Shown: positions 29,498-38,380 of the stretch, one piece after another
Layout: each line of letters begins with the position of its first letter
Numbering within the stretch: the stretch's first letter is position 1
DNA from: Palsa-504 sp963742795
GTDB lineage: Bacteria > Actinomycetota > Actinomycetes > Streptosporangiales > Streptosporangiaceae
DNA length: 64,000 nucleotides
Assembly (NCBI GenBank): GCA_963742795.1
Contig: CAVUNL010000005.1
Location: forward strand, 444,766 to 508,765
Direction of reading: 5' to 3'
Notes under the pieces: generated by a model
Told to the model about the DNA's origin: nothing
Database searches by the model: none
Seen by the model: the letters and a program-made list of their open reading frames with translations, nothing else
Made by a program: the position numbers and the translations under genes

Positions 29498-31315
29498 GTG
29501 ACGAAGCTGAGGATCGCGCTGGCCCAGGTCAATGCCACGGTCGGGGACCTGGACGGGAACGCTGAGCTGATCGTGGCCTGGACGCGGCGGGCCGCGGAGC
29601 ACGGCGCGCGGGTGGTGGTGTTTCCCGAGATGATGCTCACCGGGTACCCGGTGGAGGACCTCGCGCTGCGGGCGTCGTTCGTCGAGGCGTCGATCGCGAC
29701 GCTGCACGCGGTGGCGGCCCGGCTCGAGGCCGAAGGCCTGGGCGGGATCGCCGTGGTCACGGGGTACCTGGACCGCCGGACCGACCTGGCGGCGCGCACC
29801 GGGCTGCCGGTCGGCGCGCCGCAGGACGCGGCGGCGCTGATCTACGGCGGGCGGGTCGTCATCACCTCGGCCAAGCACCACCTGCCGAACTACGGGGTGT
29901 TCGACGAGTTCCGCTACTTCGTGCCGGGCGACACGCTGCCGGTGTTCCGGCTGCCCGCCGCCGATGGTCAGAGCGTGGAGGTCGCGATCGCGATCTGCGA
30001 GGACCTGTGGCAGGACGGCGGGCCGGTCGCGGTCTGCCGACGGTCGGGGGCGGGCCTGCTCGTGGTGCCGAACGCCTCGCCCTACGAGCGGGGCAAGGAC
30101 GACGTGCGGCTCGATCTGGTGGTCCGGCGGGCCCGCGAGGCGGGAGCCGCGCTGGCCTACGCCAACATGGTCGGCGGGCAGGACGAGCTGGTCTTCGACG
30201 GCGACTCGATCTTGGTCACCGCGGACGGCACGCTGGTGGCGCGCGGCCCGCAGTTCGAGGAGGCGCTGGTCGTCGCCGATCTGGACCTGCCGGCCGCGCC
30301 GCCCGGTGAGGTGCCGGGCGACCAGCCGGTGGACGCCGAGGACGGCACGGTGATCACGATCAGGCGGGTCACGCTGCCGGACGCCGGAGCCGAGACAACG
30401 GACTGGCCGGAGGACGCCGAGGGGCCATTCTGGCCCCGGCTGCCGGATCCGGCCGAGGTGTACAAGGCGCTGGTCACCGGGGTCCGGGACTACGTGAACA
30501 AGAACGGGTTCCGGTCGGCCATCCTGGCCCTGTCCGGCGGCATCGACTCGGCGCTGACCGCGACGATTGCCGTGGACGCGATCGGCGCGGACCACGTGCA
30601 CGTGGTGCTGATGCCCAGTCGTTACTCCTCCGAGCACTCGGTCAGCGACGCCGAGGACCTGGTCAAGCGGCAGGGCGTGCACGCGGTGACGATCCCGATC
30701 GCCTCCGTGGTGGACGCCTTCGTCAAGGAGCTGACCCCGGCCGGGTTCCCGGAGACCGGGCTGCCCGCGGAGAACCTGCAGGCCCGGGTGCGCGGCGTGG
30801 TGCTGATGGGGCTGTCCAACGCCGGCGGGCACCTGGTCCTGACCACCGGCAACAAGAGCGAGCTGGCCGCCGGCTACTCGACCCTGTACGGCGACTCGGT
30901 CGGCGGGTTCGCGCCGATCAAGGACGTGTTCAAGACCATGGTCTGGGAGCTCGCCCGGTGGCGCAATGCCGAGGCGGCCCGGCAGGGGATGACGCCTCCG
31001 ATCCCGGAGAACTCCATCACCAAGCCGCCGAGCGCCGAGCTCGCGCCTGGGCAGCTCGACACCGACTCGCTGCCGCCGTACGAGGTGCTCGACGCGCTGC
31101 TCGACGACTACGTGGAGAAGGACATGGGCAGCGCCGAGCTGATCGCGGCCGGCCACGACCCGGCGCTGGTCGAGCGGGTCATCCGGCTGGTCGACGCGGC
31201 CGAGTACAAGCGGCGGCAGTACCCGCCCGGGCCGAAGATCAGTCAGAAGAACTTCGGCCGGGACCGGCGGCTGCCGATCACCAACCGCTGGCGCGAGCAT
31301 TGCGGACCCGCGTGA
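29498..31315 (+). CDS. nadE: Glutamine-dependent NAD+ synthase
   Basis: The 605-residue protein makes NAD+ from deamido-NAD+ and ATP with glutamine as ammonia donor. The N-terminal nitrilase-like glutaminase has its Glu-Lys-Cys triad in FPEMMLTGYP, KHHLPNYGVFDE and AICEDLWQ. The C-terminal synthetase begins near residue 345 with the pyrophosphate loop LALSGGIDSALT and continues with TTGNKSELA and GDSVGGFAPIKD. Length and order are those of the two-domain actinobacterial enzyme. GTG 29498 follows GGAGGG closely. The LLM gene downstream overlaps its stop codon. Confidence 0.95.
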   Translation: MTKLRIALAQVNATVGDLDGNAELIVAWTRRAAEHGARVVVFPEMMLTGYPVEDLALRASFVEASIATLHAVAARLEAEGLGGIAVVTGYLDRRTDLAARTGLPVGAPQDAAALIYGGRVVITSAKHHLPNYGVFDEFRYFVPGDTLPVFRLPAADGQSVEVAIAICEDLWQDGGPVAVCRRSGAGLLVVPNASPYERGKDDVRLDLVVRRAREAGAALAYANMVGGQDELVFDGDSILVTADGTLVARGPQFEEALVVADLDLPAAPPGEVPGDQPVDAEDGTVITIRRVTLPDAGAETTDWPEDAEGPFWPRLPDPAEVYKALVTGVRDYVNKNGFRSAILALSGGIDSALTATIAVDAIGADHVHVVLMPSRYSSEHSVSDAEDLVKRQGVHAVTIPIASVVDAFVKELTPAGFPETGLPAENLQARVRGVVLMGLSNAGGHLVLTTGNKSELAAGYSTLYGDSVGGFAPIKDVFKTMVWELARWRNAEAARQGMTPPIPENSITKPPSAELAPGQLDTDSLPPYEVLDALLDDYVEKDMGSAELIAAGHDPALVERVIRLVDAAEYKRRQYPPGPKISQKNFGRDRRLPITNRWREHCGPA

Positions 31316-32121
31316 TGCCGACACTGGCCGTCATCTTCACCCCCGACCAGCCCCCGGAGCGGCTCGGCGCGGTGGCGGCGGCCGCCGAGGCGGCCGGGCT
31401 GGCCCAGCTGTGGGTCTGGGAGGACTGCTTCAAGGAAAGCGGTATCGCCACGGCCACCGCGGTCCTGTCCACGACCAGCCGCGTCACGGTCGGGATCGGC
31501 CTGCTGCCGGTGCCGCTGCGCAACGTGGCGCTGACCGCCATGGAGATCGCCACCTTGGCCCGGCTGTTCCCCGGCCGGCTGACCGTGGGCGTCGGGCACG
31601 GCGTGCTGGACTGGATGGGTCAGGTGGGCGCCAGGGTCGAATCGCCCATGACGCTGCTGCGCGAGTACACCGCCGCGCTGTACGCGCTGTTGCACGGGCA
31701 GACGGTGACGACGCACGGGCGGTACGTGCACCTGGACAACGTAGCCCTGGACTGGCCGCCCGTCGTGGTGCCGCCGCTTCTGGTAGGCGGCATCCGGCCG
31801 CGCACCGTGGCGCTGGCCGGTGAGCTCGCCGACGGGGTGATCATTCCCGGCGGTAACTCCCCGCAGGACATCCGCGCCGCGCTCGGCTACTTCCGCGACG
31901 GCCGGGCGGCCCGGCCCGGCGGGAACTCGGCCGAGCGCGCGGAGGTCGTGGTATTCGTCAGCGTCCCGGCTGACGGCCCGGCGGCGGACGTGGCGGCCAC
32001 GGTCGGCGAGTACGCCGAGGCCGGTGCCACGTGCATCGCGGTCGACACCGGTGAGGACGGCACCGACCTCGAGCGCTTCGCCGCCTTCCTGGCCGGCGAG
32101 GTCAAGCCGCTGCTCAGCTGA
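31315..32121 (+). CDS. LLM-class flavin/F420-dependent oxidoreductase
   Basis: The 268-residue TIM-barrel protein starts with an ATG that overlaps the nadE stop (TGATG), so it is likely coupled to nadE. Family marks are LAQLWVWEDCFKES, RVTVGIGLLPVPLRN, LARLFPGRLTVGVGHGVLDWM, PLLVGGIRPRTVALAGELADGVIIPGG and the C-terminal GEYAEAGATCIAVDT. Such enzymes move hydride between F420H2 or FMNH2 and small substrates. An F420:NADPH reductase is encoded at 43299. Substrate unknown. Confidence 0.85.
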   Translation: MPTLAVIFTPDQPPERLGAVAAAAEAAGLAQLWVWEDCFKESGIATATAVLSTTSRVTVGIGLLPVPLRNVALTAMEIATLARLFPGRLTVGVGHGVLDWMGQVGARVESPMTLLREYTAALYALLHGQTVTTHGRYVHLDNVALDWPPVVVPPLLVGGIRPRTVALAGELADGVIIPGGNSPQDIRAALGYFRDGRAARPGGNSAERAEVVVFVSVPADGPAADVAATVGEYAEAGATCIAVDTGEDGTDLERFAAFLAGEVKPLLS

Positions 32122-32190
32122 ACAGCAGGACCGCGTAGGCGGCGAGCCGGTGGGTGACCATGTAGTCGTCGGCGACCACGTGCGGCAGGG

Positions 32191-32841
32191 TCAGCTGCGG
32201 GCCGACAGGCCCAGCAGGAGCCCGTCGACCAGGCGAGCCGCGAAGTCGCCGTGGAACTCGCGGTCCGGGGTCTTCTCGCGCGCCATGATGACGCCGGTCA
32301 GCGTGAGCATGGCGATCTCGATGTCGGTGTCGGGGCGCAGCTCGCCGGTCTGGATGCCACGGCGGATGACCGCCCGCATGGCCTCGCGCCGCGGCTCGGC
32401 GACGGTCTCCTTGTACCGGGCCATCAGCCGCGGGTACTTCTCCCCCTCGCCGAGCAGCAGCGCGTACCGCCGCGCCTTGCGCGGGTCGGCCTTGTCCGCG
32501 CACATCACCTCGACCATCGCGAGCAGGTCGTCGCGGACCGAGACGCCCTCGGGCTCGGGGAACGGGGACTTCAGGGAGCCGAACGCGGCGAGCAGCAGCT
32601 CCTCCTTGTTCGGCCAGCGCCGGTAGATGGTGGCCTTGCCGACGCCGGCGCGGGCGGCGACGGCCTCGACGCACACTCCCTCGAAGCCCTGCTCGGCGAA
32701 CAGGTCGAGAGTGGCCTCGATGATCGCCTGCTCGGCCTGCTCGCTACGCGGACGGCCGGGCCGGCGGTTGGCCGGCCCGGCTTCCGTGTCAGTGCTTTGG
32801 GTATCTGGGCCGGGCCCCTGATCCAGGATCACGGGCTGCAT
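32191..32841 (-). CDS. TetR-family repressor
   Basis: The 216-residue protein has the TetR DNA-binding domain near residues 35-80 (IIEATLDLFAEQGFEGVCVEAVAARAGVGKATIYRRWPNKEELL, read as two helices and a turn) and a helical ligand-binding half (ARRYALLLGEGEKYPRLMARYKE). Its start lies 6 bp after the stop of the MFS exporter gene on the same strand, so both form one operon. The 23-bp inverted repeat at 34587-34609 upstream of the exporter is its likely operator. Confidence 0.92.
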   Translation of the reverse strand: MQPVILDQGPGPDTQSTDTEAGPANRRPGRPRSEQAEQAIIEATLDLFAEQGFEGVCVEAVAARAGVGKATIYRRWPNKEELLLAAFGSLKSPFPEPEGVSVRDDLLAMVEVMCADKADPRKARRYALLLGEGEKYPRLMARYKETVAEPRREAMRAVIRRGIQTGELRPDTDIEIAMLTLTGVIMAREKTPDREFHGDFAARLVDGLLLGLSARS

Positions 32842-32847
32842 GGTTGC

Positions 32848-34455
32848 TCATCCCTCTCGGGTAGCGGTGGTGAGCACGTTCGCTTCCATTATGGCCAGCT
32901 CGGACTCGTATGGGTCCTCGACCACGGCCGCGACTTCAGCCGTGGGGCGCGGCTTGCCGGGCATCCAGCGCAGCACCACGAACCCGCCCGCCAGCGCGAG
33001 CACCGCCGCGATCAGCGTGGTGACGTGCATGGCGTCGACGAACGCGGTGTTCGCGGGGGCCAGCAGCGACCGGCCGGCCGTGCCGAGCTGCTGCGCCACC
33101 GCCTGGGTGGCGGTGATCGAGGAGGACGCGGCGCTCCGGGTCGCGGCCGGCAGGCCGGTCAGCGACGGGCTGAGCGAATTCCGGTAGAACTCGGCCAGGA
33201 TCGAGCCGAGGATGGCGACGCTGAGTGCCACCGCGACCTGCCGGGCGGTGTTGGTCAGCGCCGAACCCGCGCCAGCGCGCTCACGCGGCAGCACGTCCAT
33301 GACGGCGGCGGTGGCGGCCGGCATGCTGATGCCGATTGCCGCGCCCTGGATGCCGAACAGCACCCCGAGCAGCCAGATCGGCGAGGCGGTGCCGAGGCTG
33401 GCGTAACCCGCGATGGCGGCGGCCATGACGAACATGCCCGTCGCGCCGACCACCTTGGCCCCGTAACGCTGGACCAGGCGGGCGCTGCGCGGCGACATGA
33501 GCAGCTGCCCGGCCGCGAACGGCACGGTCAGCAGCCCCGCGGCCAGCGGGGTGTAACCCCGGACGTTCTGCAGGTAGAAGCTGGTAAAGAAGAAGACGCC
33601 GCCCATGCCGAAGAACACCAGGCCGAGCGACCCGACCGAGGCGGAGAGCCGCCGGTCGCGGAACAGCCGCACGTCAAGCGACGGGTGCTCGATCCGGGCC
33701 TCGTACCAGGCGAAGGCGGCCAAGATGGCCAGCCCGCCCACGATCGGGCCAAGCACGCCCAGGCTCAGCCACGATTCGCCGTCGCCGCCCTGGACGATCC
33801 CGTACACCAGCGACACCAGGCCCGCGATGGACAGCAGCACGCCCACGTAGTCGATCCCGCCGGCCTCGCGGTTGCGGGACTCCGGCACCAGGATCGCGAC
33901 GGCGATGACGCCGAGGACGGTCACCGGCACGTTGATCAGGAAGACCGAGCCCCACCAGAAGTGGTCAAGCAGCAGGCCGCCGAGCACCGGGCCGGTGGCG
34001 ATGCCGAGGCCGACCGCGGTGGCCCACAGGCCGATGGCGCGTGGCCGCTCGGCGGGCTCGAAGACGTTGGAGATGATGGAAAGCGTCTGGGGCATGACCG
34101 CCGCGCCACCCAGGCCCATCGCGGCCCGCGCGAAGATCAGCTGCTCGGGCGTGCGTGAGTAGGCCGAGAGCAGCGAGGCGATGCCGAACATCGCGAGCCC
34201 GATAATGAGCATGCGCTTGCGGCCTACCTTGTCACCGATCACGCCGAACGTGAACAGCAGGCCGGCGAAGACGAGAGTGTAAGAGTTGATCGCCCATTCG
34301 AGCTGGCTCTGGCTAGCGCCGAGGCCCCCGCGCGGCTCGGCGATAGTCTTCAGCGCCACGTTGAGCACCGTGTTGTCGATGACGATGGCGAGCAGCCCGA
34401 CGATCAGCACGCTGAGGATGAGCCAGCGGCGACGGTAAATCGTCTGCGTGTCCAT
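32848..34455 (-). CDS. MFS drug exporter, DHA2 (EmrB/QacA) type
   Basis: The 535-residue protein has about 14 membrane helices. The DHA2 signature VLNVALKTIAE is in helix 1, the loop motif GDKVGRKRM lies between helices 2 and 3, and the antiporter motif GLGIATGPVLGGLLLDHFWW is in helix 5. Such pumps expel lipophilic drugs using the proton gradient. ATG 34455 is preferred to 34473 because GGAAGGG precedes it. It is co-transcribed with the TetR gene, giving a self-regulated efflux unit. Confidence 0.93.
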   Translation of the reverse strand: MDTQTIYRRRWLILSVLIVGLLAIVIDNTVLNVALKTIAEPRGGLGASQSQLEWAINSYTLVFAGLLFTFGVIGDKVGRKRMLIIGLAMFGIASLLSAYSRTPEQLIFARAAMGLGGAAVMPQTLSIISNVFEPAERPRAIGLWATAVGLGIATGPVLGGLLLDHFWWGSVFLINVPVTVLGVIAVAILVPESRNREAGGIDYVGVLLSIAGLVSLVYGIVQGGDGESWLSLGVLGPIVGGLAILAAFAWYEARIEHPSLDVRLFRDRRLSASVGSLGLVFFGMGGVFFFTSFYLQNVRGYTPLAAGLLTVPFAAGQLLMSPRSARLVQRYGAKVVGATGMFVMAAAIAGYASLGTASPIWLLGVLFGIQGAAIGISMPAATAAVMDVLPRERAGAGSALTNTARQVAVALSVAILGSILAEFYRNSLSPSLTGLPAATRSAASSSITATQAVAQQLGTAGRSLLAPANTAFVDAMHVTTLIAAVLALAGGFVVLRWMPGKPRPTAEVAAVVEDPYESELAIMEANVLTTATREG

Positions 34456-34586
34456 GTGTCCCTTCCGGATCACTTGGTATCTAGCCCCCGGAGAGCGACC
34501 CCCGGGGAAGTCCCGCGCGCGGATCCGGGAAGGCCTGGGACCATCGGTGTGTTGCCATGGTCAGGGCCAAGAGGAACCGCCACTAT

Positions 34587-34609
34587 CGATACGGAACAGT
34601 CTCGTATCG
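34587..34609 (-). promoter_or_regulatory. Inverted repeat, likely TetR operator
   Basis: CGATACG at 34587-34593 and CGTATCG at 34603-34609 form a perfect 7-bp inverted repeat with a 9-nt centre. The symmetry (GATACG...CGTATC) is like many TetR-family operators. It lies 132 bp upstream of the exporter start. Confidence 0.7.
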
Positions 34610-34696
34610 GAATCTATTTCCGCGCTGCTCCTGTGATCCAGGTCACATTCAGGCTCTGGGCCGTCGTTGGCTGCCGGTCCCGTTCCGGCGCTCTTT

Positions 34697-34742
34697 CTCA
34701 TTTCTCCGAACGGACCGTGGTGCCTGCTCCCCGGACTCCGGC
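34697..34742 (-). repeat. Dispersed repeat, copy upstream of MFS exporter
   Basis: On the minus strand this region shares ggcaccacggtccgttcgg exactly with 43268-43286. The likeness extends on one side into gtccggg(a/g)agc, so about 36 of 42 positions agree. It lies downstream of the serine hydrolase. Confidence 0.55.
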
Positions 34743-34784
34743 CCCTGGCCGTGTCGATCTCGCCGGCGCCTGGGCGGGAACGGG

Positions 34785-36581
34785 CTACGGGAACATGTCG
34801 GCCTGACGGAGCACGCCGGAGGCCGGGTCGACGACCAGGGTCAGGCTGAGCGTGGCGTGCTCGCCGACCAGTTCCACCGCGACCGAGGCAGCGCCGTCAC
34901 CAGCCCGGTACGCGCCCAGGCGGGCCGGGCCGGCCCAGACCGCGGCCATCCGCAGGCGCCGGGCCAGCAGGCCGGCATCCACCGTCTCGGCCACCGGGAT
35001 CGAGTCCGGCCAGTAGCGGTCCGTGCCGTCGTTGCCGTCGCTGCCGTTCAGCCAGGCCACGACCGCGGCCAGCGTGCCACCCAGCGGCGAGCCGGCCGCG
35101 GGCGGGACGGCCAGGGTGAGAGACTGCACGCGCGGCGGGCGTTCGGGGTTGAGCTGGATCTGCGCCTGGACCACGCCACGCTCCCCCGCCAGCCACCACC
35201 GGCAGTGCGCGGGCGTGTCGAACTCGGGGCGGCGGCCGCCGTCGTCACCGAAGTCGCCGATGCGCTCCCGGATCATCGCAATGACCTCGCGCCGTTCGTC
35301 GAACGGCGCGTCCTGGGCCACGTTGAGAGAGAACAGCCGGGACGCCTGCGCATCGTCCCAGGACCGCAGCAGGGCGCTGACCGCCTCCCGGGCGGCCAGC
35401 GTCTCCGGCCAGGGCCCGGTCCCGTGATGCCCAGCGGGGGCGAGCGCGACGCCATAGCCATGCCCGGGCGGCTCGCGGTGCCGCAGCACCACGTCCAGCA
35501 GCCGGGTGGCCAGCGTCATCATCCCGGCGTAGGTACTGTTGCCGAGCGCGATGACGCTGGTGCCCGAGGCTGGATGCCAGCGCATGCTGCTGCCGAACCC
35601 CGGGTACCCGCCGCTGTGGCTGACAATCCGGCCGAAGGCCGGGTCGTCCTCCACGAACAGCCCGAACCCGTAGGCGGACAGCGCGGGCGCCGCGTCCCCG
35701 GGAAAGGCGGCCGGCTTGTCCCAGCCGGTCAGCACCTGCGGCAGCTGCATTTCCCGCCGGGTGGCCCGACGGATGGGGTGCGCGCTCCCGGTCTCGGGTT
35801 TACCGGGCGGGAAGGCGGCGGCGAAGCCGGCCACCCAGCGGGCGAGGTCCGTCACGCAGCTGAAGATCCCGCCCATCGGGGCGAACGCGCCGGCCGGGTC
35901 GAACGCCACCTCGGCCCACCCGTCGGGCGTGCGCCGGTACCCGCGGGCGGTGCCCCCGGACCCGGTGCCGTGCTCACCGGGGGTCTCGAACTCCTCCGCC
36001 TCATACCCGGTGCGCATCATGCCGAGCGGGTGGAGCAGGCGATGGCGGATGTAGTCCGGGTAGGCCGCGCCCGTGACCGTAGTGATGACCCGGCCCAGGA
36101 TCGCGTAGCCGAGGTTGGAGTACTCGAAGCGGGTGCCCGGCGCCCAGTTGAAGCGCACGCCGCCGGACAGGAAGCGGGCGAAGTCCTCCAGCGGCAGGCC
36201 CTGCTGCCGGTCGCCCCACGGGTCGTCGGTCGGGAAGCCCGCCGTCATGGTGAGCAGGTGCCGGATCGACACGCGGGCCGAGTCCGGCGTCACCGACGGC
36301 CAGCCGCGCAGCTCGGGGACGTACTCCTCGGCCAGATCGTCGAGCTTGAGCACCCCGTCGTCGCGCAGTGCGAGGATCGCGGACGCGGTGAAGCTCTTGG
36401 TCATCGAGGCGATCCGGAACGTCGTGTCGGCGTCCGGCGACGGCCCGCCGACGTGCCGCTGGCCGAGCCCGGCCGCATGCACGAGTTCGCCGCCCAGCAC
36501 GATCCCATAGGCCAGCCCGGGCTGGCCGCCGCGCTGCTGATAGCTCGCCGCCAGCCGGTCCACATCCGCGAAAGTGACCAT
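34785..36581 (-). CDS. Serine hydrolase, beta-lactamase class C / PBP4 family
   Basis: The product of about 598 residues has a class C beta-lactamase-type domain in its first 350 residues, with SMTK (SxxK nucleophile), EYSNLGY (YxN) and HSGGYPGFG (HxG in place of KTG). The last 250 residues form a separate domain with no name I know. No signal peptide is seen from ATG 36581, so a cytoplasmic esterase or peptidase role is possible. The open frame extends to 36749, but the N-terminal family start fits 36581. It diverges from panB. Confidence 0.85.
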   Translation of the reverse strand: MVTFADVDRLAASYQQRGGQPGLAYGIVLGGELVHAAGLGQRHVGGPSPDADTTFRIASMTKSFTASAILALRDDGVLKLDDLAEEYVPELRGWPSVTPDSARVSIRHLLTMTAGFPTDDPWGDRQQGLPLEDFARFLSGGVRFNWAPGTRFEYSNLGYAILGRVITTVTGAAYPDYIRHRLLHPLGMMRTGYEAEEFETPGEHGTGSGGTARGYRRTPDGWAEVAFDPAGAFAPMGGIFSCVTDLARWVAGFAAAFPPGKPETGSAHPIRRATRREMQLPQVLTGWDKPAAFPGDAAPALSAYGFGLFVEDDPAFGRIVSHSGGYPGFGSSMRWHPASGTSVIALGNSTYAGMMTLATRLLDVVLRHREPPGHGYGVALAPAGHHGTGPWPETLAAREAVSALLRSWDDAQASRLFSLNVAQDAPFDERREVIAMIRERIGDFGDDGGRRPEFDTPAHCRWWLAGERGVVQAQIQLNPERPPRVQSLTLAVPPAAGSPLGGTLAAVVAWLNGSDGNDGTDRYWPDSIPVAETVDAGLLARRLRMAAVWAGPARLGAYRAGDGAASVAVELVGEHATLSLTLVVDPASGVLRQADMFP

Positions 36582-36694
36582 CGTCCTAGTCTTCCAGAGT
36601 CGATCGGCCATACCGCCGCAGCTGGCCGACATGCGATCATTGATCACGTCCGGGTACGCCGCGAGGGCGACACGAGACACGGAGGTTGGTGACA

Positions 36695-37594
36695 ATGTCA
36701 CACGACACTGCTGCATCCGTGGCCGCGACAGGACAGCGGACCACATCATCCATTTCCGGCATTTCCGGCCCGGAGCCGCTCTACGGCGGGACCGGCACCG
36801 GGCGCCGGGTCACCGTCCGCGACATCGCCGCCGCGAAGGCCCGCGGCGAAAAGTGGCCGATGCTCACCGCGTATGACGCGCTCACCGCCGGGATCTTCGA
36901 CCGCGCCGGGATTCCGGTGCTGCTGGTCGGCGACTCGGCCGCGATGGTGGTCTACGGTCACGACACCACGATCCCGGTCACCGTCGATGACCTGATCCCG
37001 CTGACCGCCGCCGTGGTGCGCGGTACCAGCCGGGCGCTGGTCGTGGCCGACCTGCCGTTCGGTTCCTATCAGGCCTCCGCGGGTGCGGCCCTGGCCGCCG
37101 CGACCCGCTTCCTGAAGGAGACTGGCGCGCACGCGGTCAAGCTTGAGGGCGGGCAGCGAGTCGCGCACCAGGTCGAGGAGCTGGTCGCGGCCGGCATCCC
37201 GGTGATGGCGCACCTGGGCCTGACCCCGCAATCGGTCAACGCCTTCGGTGGTTACCGGGTCCAGGGGCGTGGCGAGGACGGGGAGCGGCTGCTGCACGAC
37301 GCCAAGGTCCTGCAGGCGGCCGGCGCGTTCTCCGTGGTGCTCGAGTGCGTGCCGGCCTCGCTGGCCGCGCAGGTCACCGAGGCCCTGACCATCCCCACCA
37401 TCGGCATCGGGGCGGGCCCGGGGTGCGACGCCCAGGTGCTGGTCTGGCAGGACATGGCGGGCCTGTCCCCCCGCACCGCCAAGTTCGTCAAGAAGTACGC
37501 CGACCTGGCCAGCATCCTCGGCCAGGCCGCGGCCGCGTTCGCCGAGGACGTCACCTCGGGTGCCTTCCCGGACGAGGACCACTCCTACCGCTGA
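36695..37594 (+). CDS. panB: 3-methyl-2-oxobutanoate hydroxymethyltransferase
   Basis: PanB adds a hydroxymethyl group from methylene-tetrahydrofolate to ketoisovalerate, the first committed step to pantothenate and CoA. The 299-residue barrel shows MLTAYDALTAGIFDRAGIPVLLVGDSAAMV with the metal Asp, VKLEGG, GIPVMAHLGLTPQSVNAFGGYRVQG with the catalytic Glu region nearby, and PTIGIGAGPGCDAQVLVWQDM. ATG 36695 is chosen because GGAGG lies 9 nt upstream. The N-terminus carries about 35 extra residues, common in actinobacteria. Its stop codon falls in a 14-bp tandem repeat. Confidence 0.96.
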   Translation: MSHDTAASVAATGQRTTSSISGISGPEPLYGGTGTGRRVTVRDIAAAKARGEKWPMLTAYDALTAGIFDRAGIPVLLVGDSAAMVVYGHDTTIPVTVDDLIPLTAAVVRGTSRALVVADLPFGSYQASAGAALAAATRFLKETGAHAVKLEGGQRVAHQVEELVAAGIPVMAHLGLTPQSVNAFGGYRVQGRGEDGERLLHDAKVLQAAGAFSVVLECVPASLAAQVTEALTIPTIGIGAGPGCDAQVLVWQDMAGLSPRTAKFVKKYADLASILGQAAAAFAEDVTSGAFPDEDHSYR

Positions 37595-37680
37595 GGTCCC
37601 AGTGCTGAGGTCCCAGTGCTGAGGTCCCAGTGCTGAGGCCCTAGTGCTGAGGCCCTACTTCTGCGGCCCTACTTCTGAGG
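37591..37680. repeat. 14-bp tandem repeat, six units, bridging two stop codons
   Basis: Units of the type ctgaggtcccagtg begin at 37591, 37605, 37619, 37633, 37647 and 37661, with a partial seventh. The first three are identical; later ones drift (ctgaggccctagtg, then ctgaggccctactt). The TGA of panB is in unit 1, and the stop of the convergent VOC gene (37669-37671) is in unit 6. Confidence 0.9.
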
Positions 37681-38070
37681 CTGGGCCACGAGCTCGACCT
37701 CGAAGCCGTCGGTGTTGTCCAGGTAGGCGGCGTAGTGATCCGGTCCGCCCGCATGCGGGTGCGTCTCGGGGAACAGCAATGTCCAGCCATGGGCCGGGCC
37801 CGCGGCGGCCAGGGCGTCGACGGCCTCGCGCGGGCCCGCGTGGAATGCGAGGTGGTTCAGCCCGGGACGCAGGCGGTCGTGGTGGCTGGCGGTCAGTGCG
37901 GGTGACTGCTCGACGACCACGTAGGTTCCGCCCAGACGCCAGCTGCAGCCATCGTCCCAGTCCTGGAAGGGCTCGTAGCCAAGCTGGCCGAGCAGCCAGC
38001 CCCACTCCCGGCGGGCCCGGGTCAGGTCGGGCACCCACAGCTCGACGTGATGCAGGCCGCCGGGGATCAT
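37669..38070 (-). CDS. VOC-family (glyoxalase-like) protein
   Basis: The 133-residue protein has the vicinal-oxygen-chelate fold: HHVELWVPDLTRARREWGWLLGQLGYEP in the first half, and LNHLAFHAGPREAVDALAAA with DHYAAYLDNTDGFEVELVA in the second. Candidate metal ligands are His in HHVEL, His in NHLAF and Glu in FEVELV. The function could be a lyase, dioxygenase or resistance protein. Its ATG overlaps the stop of the Nudix-like gene (ATGA), so the two are probably translated together. Confidence 0.88.
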   Translation of the reverse strand: MIPGGLHHVELWVPDLTRARREWGWLLGQLGYEPFQDWDDGCSWRLGGTYVVVEQSPALTASHHDRLRPGLNHLAFHAGPREAVDALAAAGPAHGWTLLFPETHPHAGGPDHYAAYLDNTDGFEVELVAQPQK

Positions 38071-38342
38071 GCGGTGGTCAGGACGACGTGGCGGAGGGTG
38101 CCGGTAAGCTCGGGCAGGACGGGAATCAGCCCGGCGGGCCGGAAGTCGGCGGAGCCGAGCTCGCGGACCAGGGCCACGTCGCTGGGTTCGCCGAAGCGGA
38201 CCCGCCCGCCGGGCAGGAACCAGTAGTCAAGGCCGTCGACGGTGCACAGCAAGACCTGGTCGCCGCGGAAGATGACGGCCGCCACCCGCAGGTTGAATGT
38301 CCCGGCCGGGCCGCTAAAGGAGATGTCCGATACGGTGCTCAC
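38067..38342 (-). CDS. Nudix-like protein with broken catalytic box
   Basis: The 91-residue product begins like a Nudix hydrolase (FNLRVAAVIFRGDQVLLCTVDGLDYWFLPGGRVRFGEPSDVALVREL). The Nudix box should continue RExxEExG, but after VREL it reads GSADFRPAG. The metal-binding Glu pair is missing and the protein is about 50 residues short. It is likely inactive as a nucleoside-diphosphate hydrolase. No frame break is visible, so an in-frame deletion plus a lost C-terminus is the simplest explanation. Confidence 0.7.
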   Translation of the reverse strand: MSTVSDISFSGPAGTFNLRVAAVIFRGDQVLLCTVDGLDYWFLPGGRVRFGEPSDVALVRELGSADFRPAGLIPVLPELTGTLRHVVLTTA

Positions 38343-38380
38343 GCGTCCATCCTTCCGGATGCGGCGCCGTGGAGAGCCGA

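Larger units (their letters stand above)
34456..34784. promoter_or_regulatory. Upstream region of the MFS-tetR operon
   Basis: This 329-bp gap between the serine hydrolase (stop at 34785) and the exporter holds the palindrome at 34587-34609 and one copy of a dispersed repeat (34697-34742). I see no further gene in it. The exporter promoter should lie between the palindrome and 34455 on the minus strand. Confidence 0.6.

Noticed and set aside
34557..36692. A 711-residue plus-strand ORF opposite the serine hydrolase
   Set aside because: The composition is typical of an antisense high-GC frame; the minus strand has the SxxK, YxN and HxG motifs.
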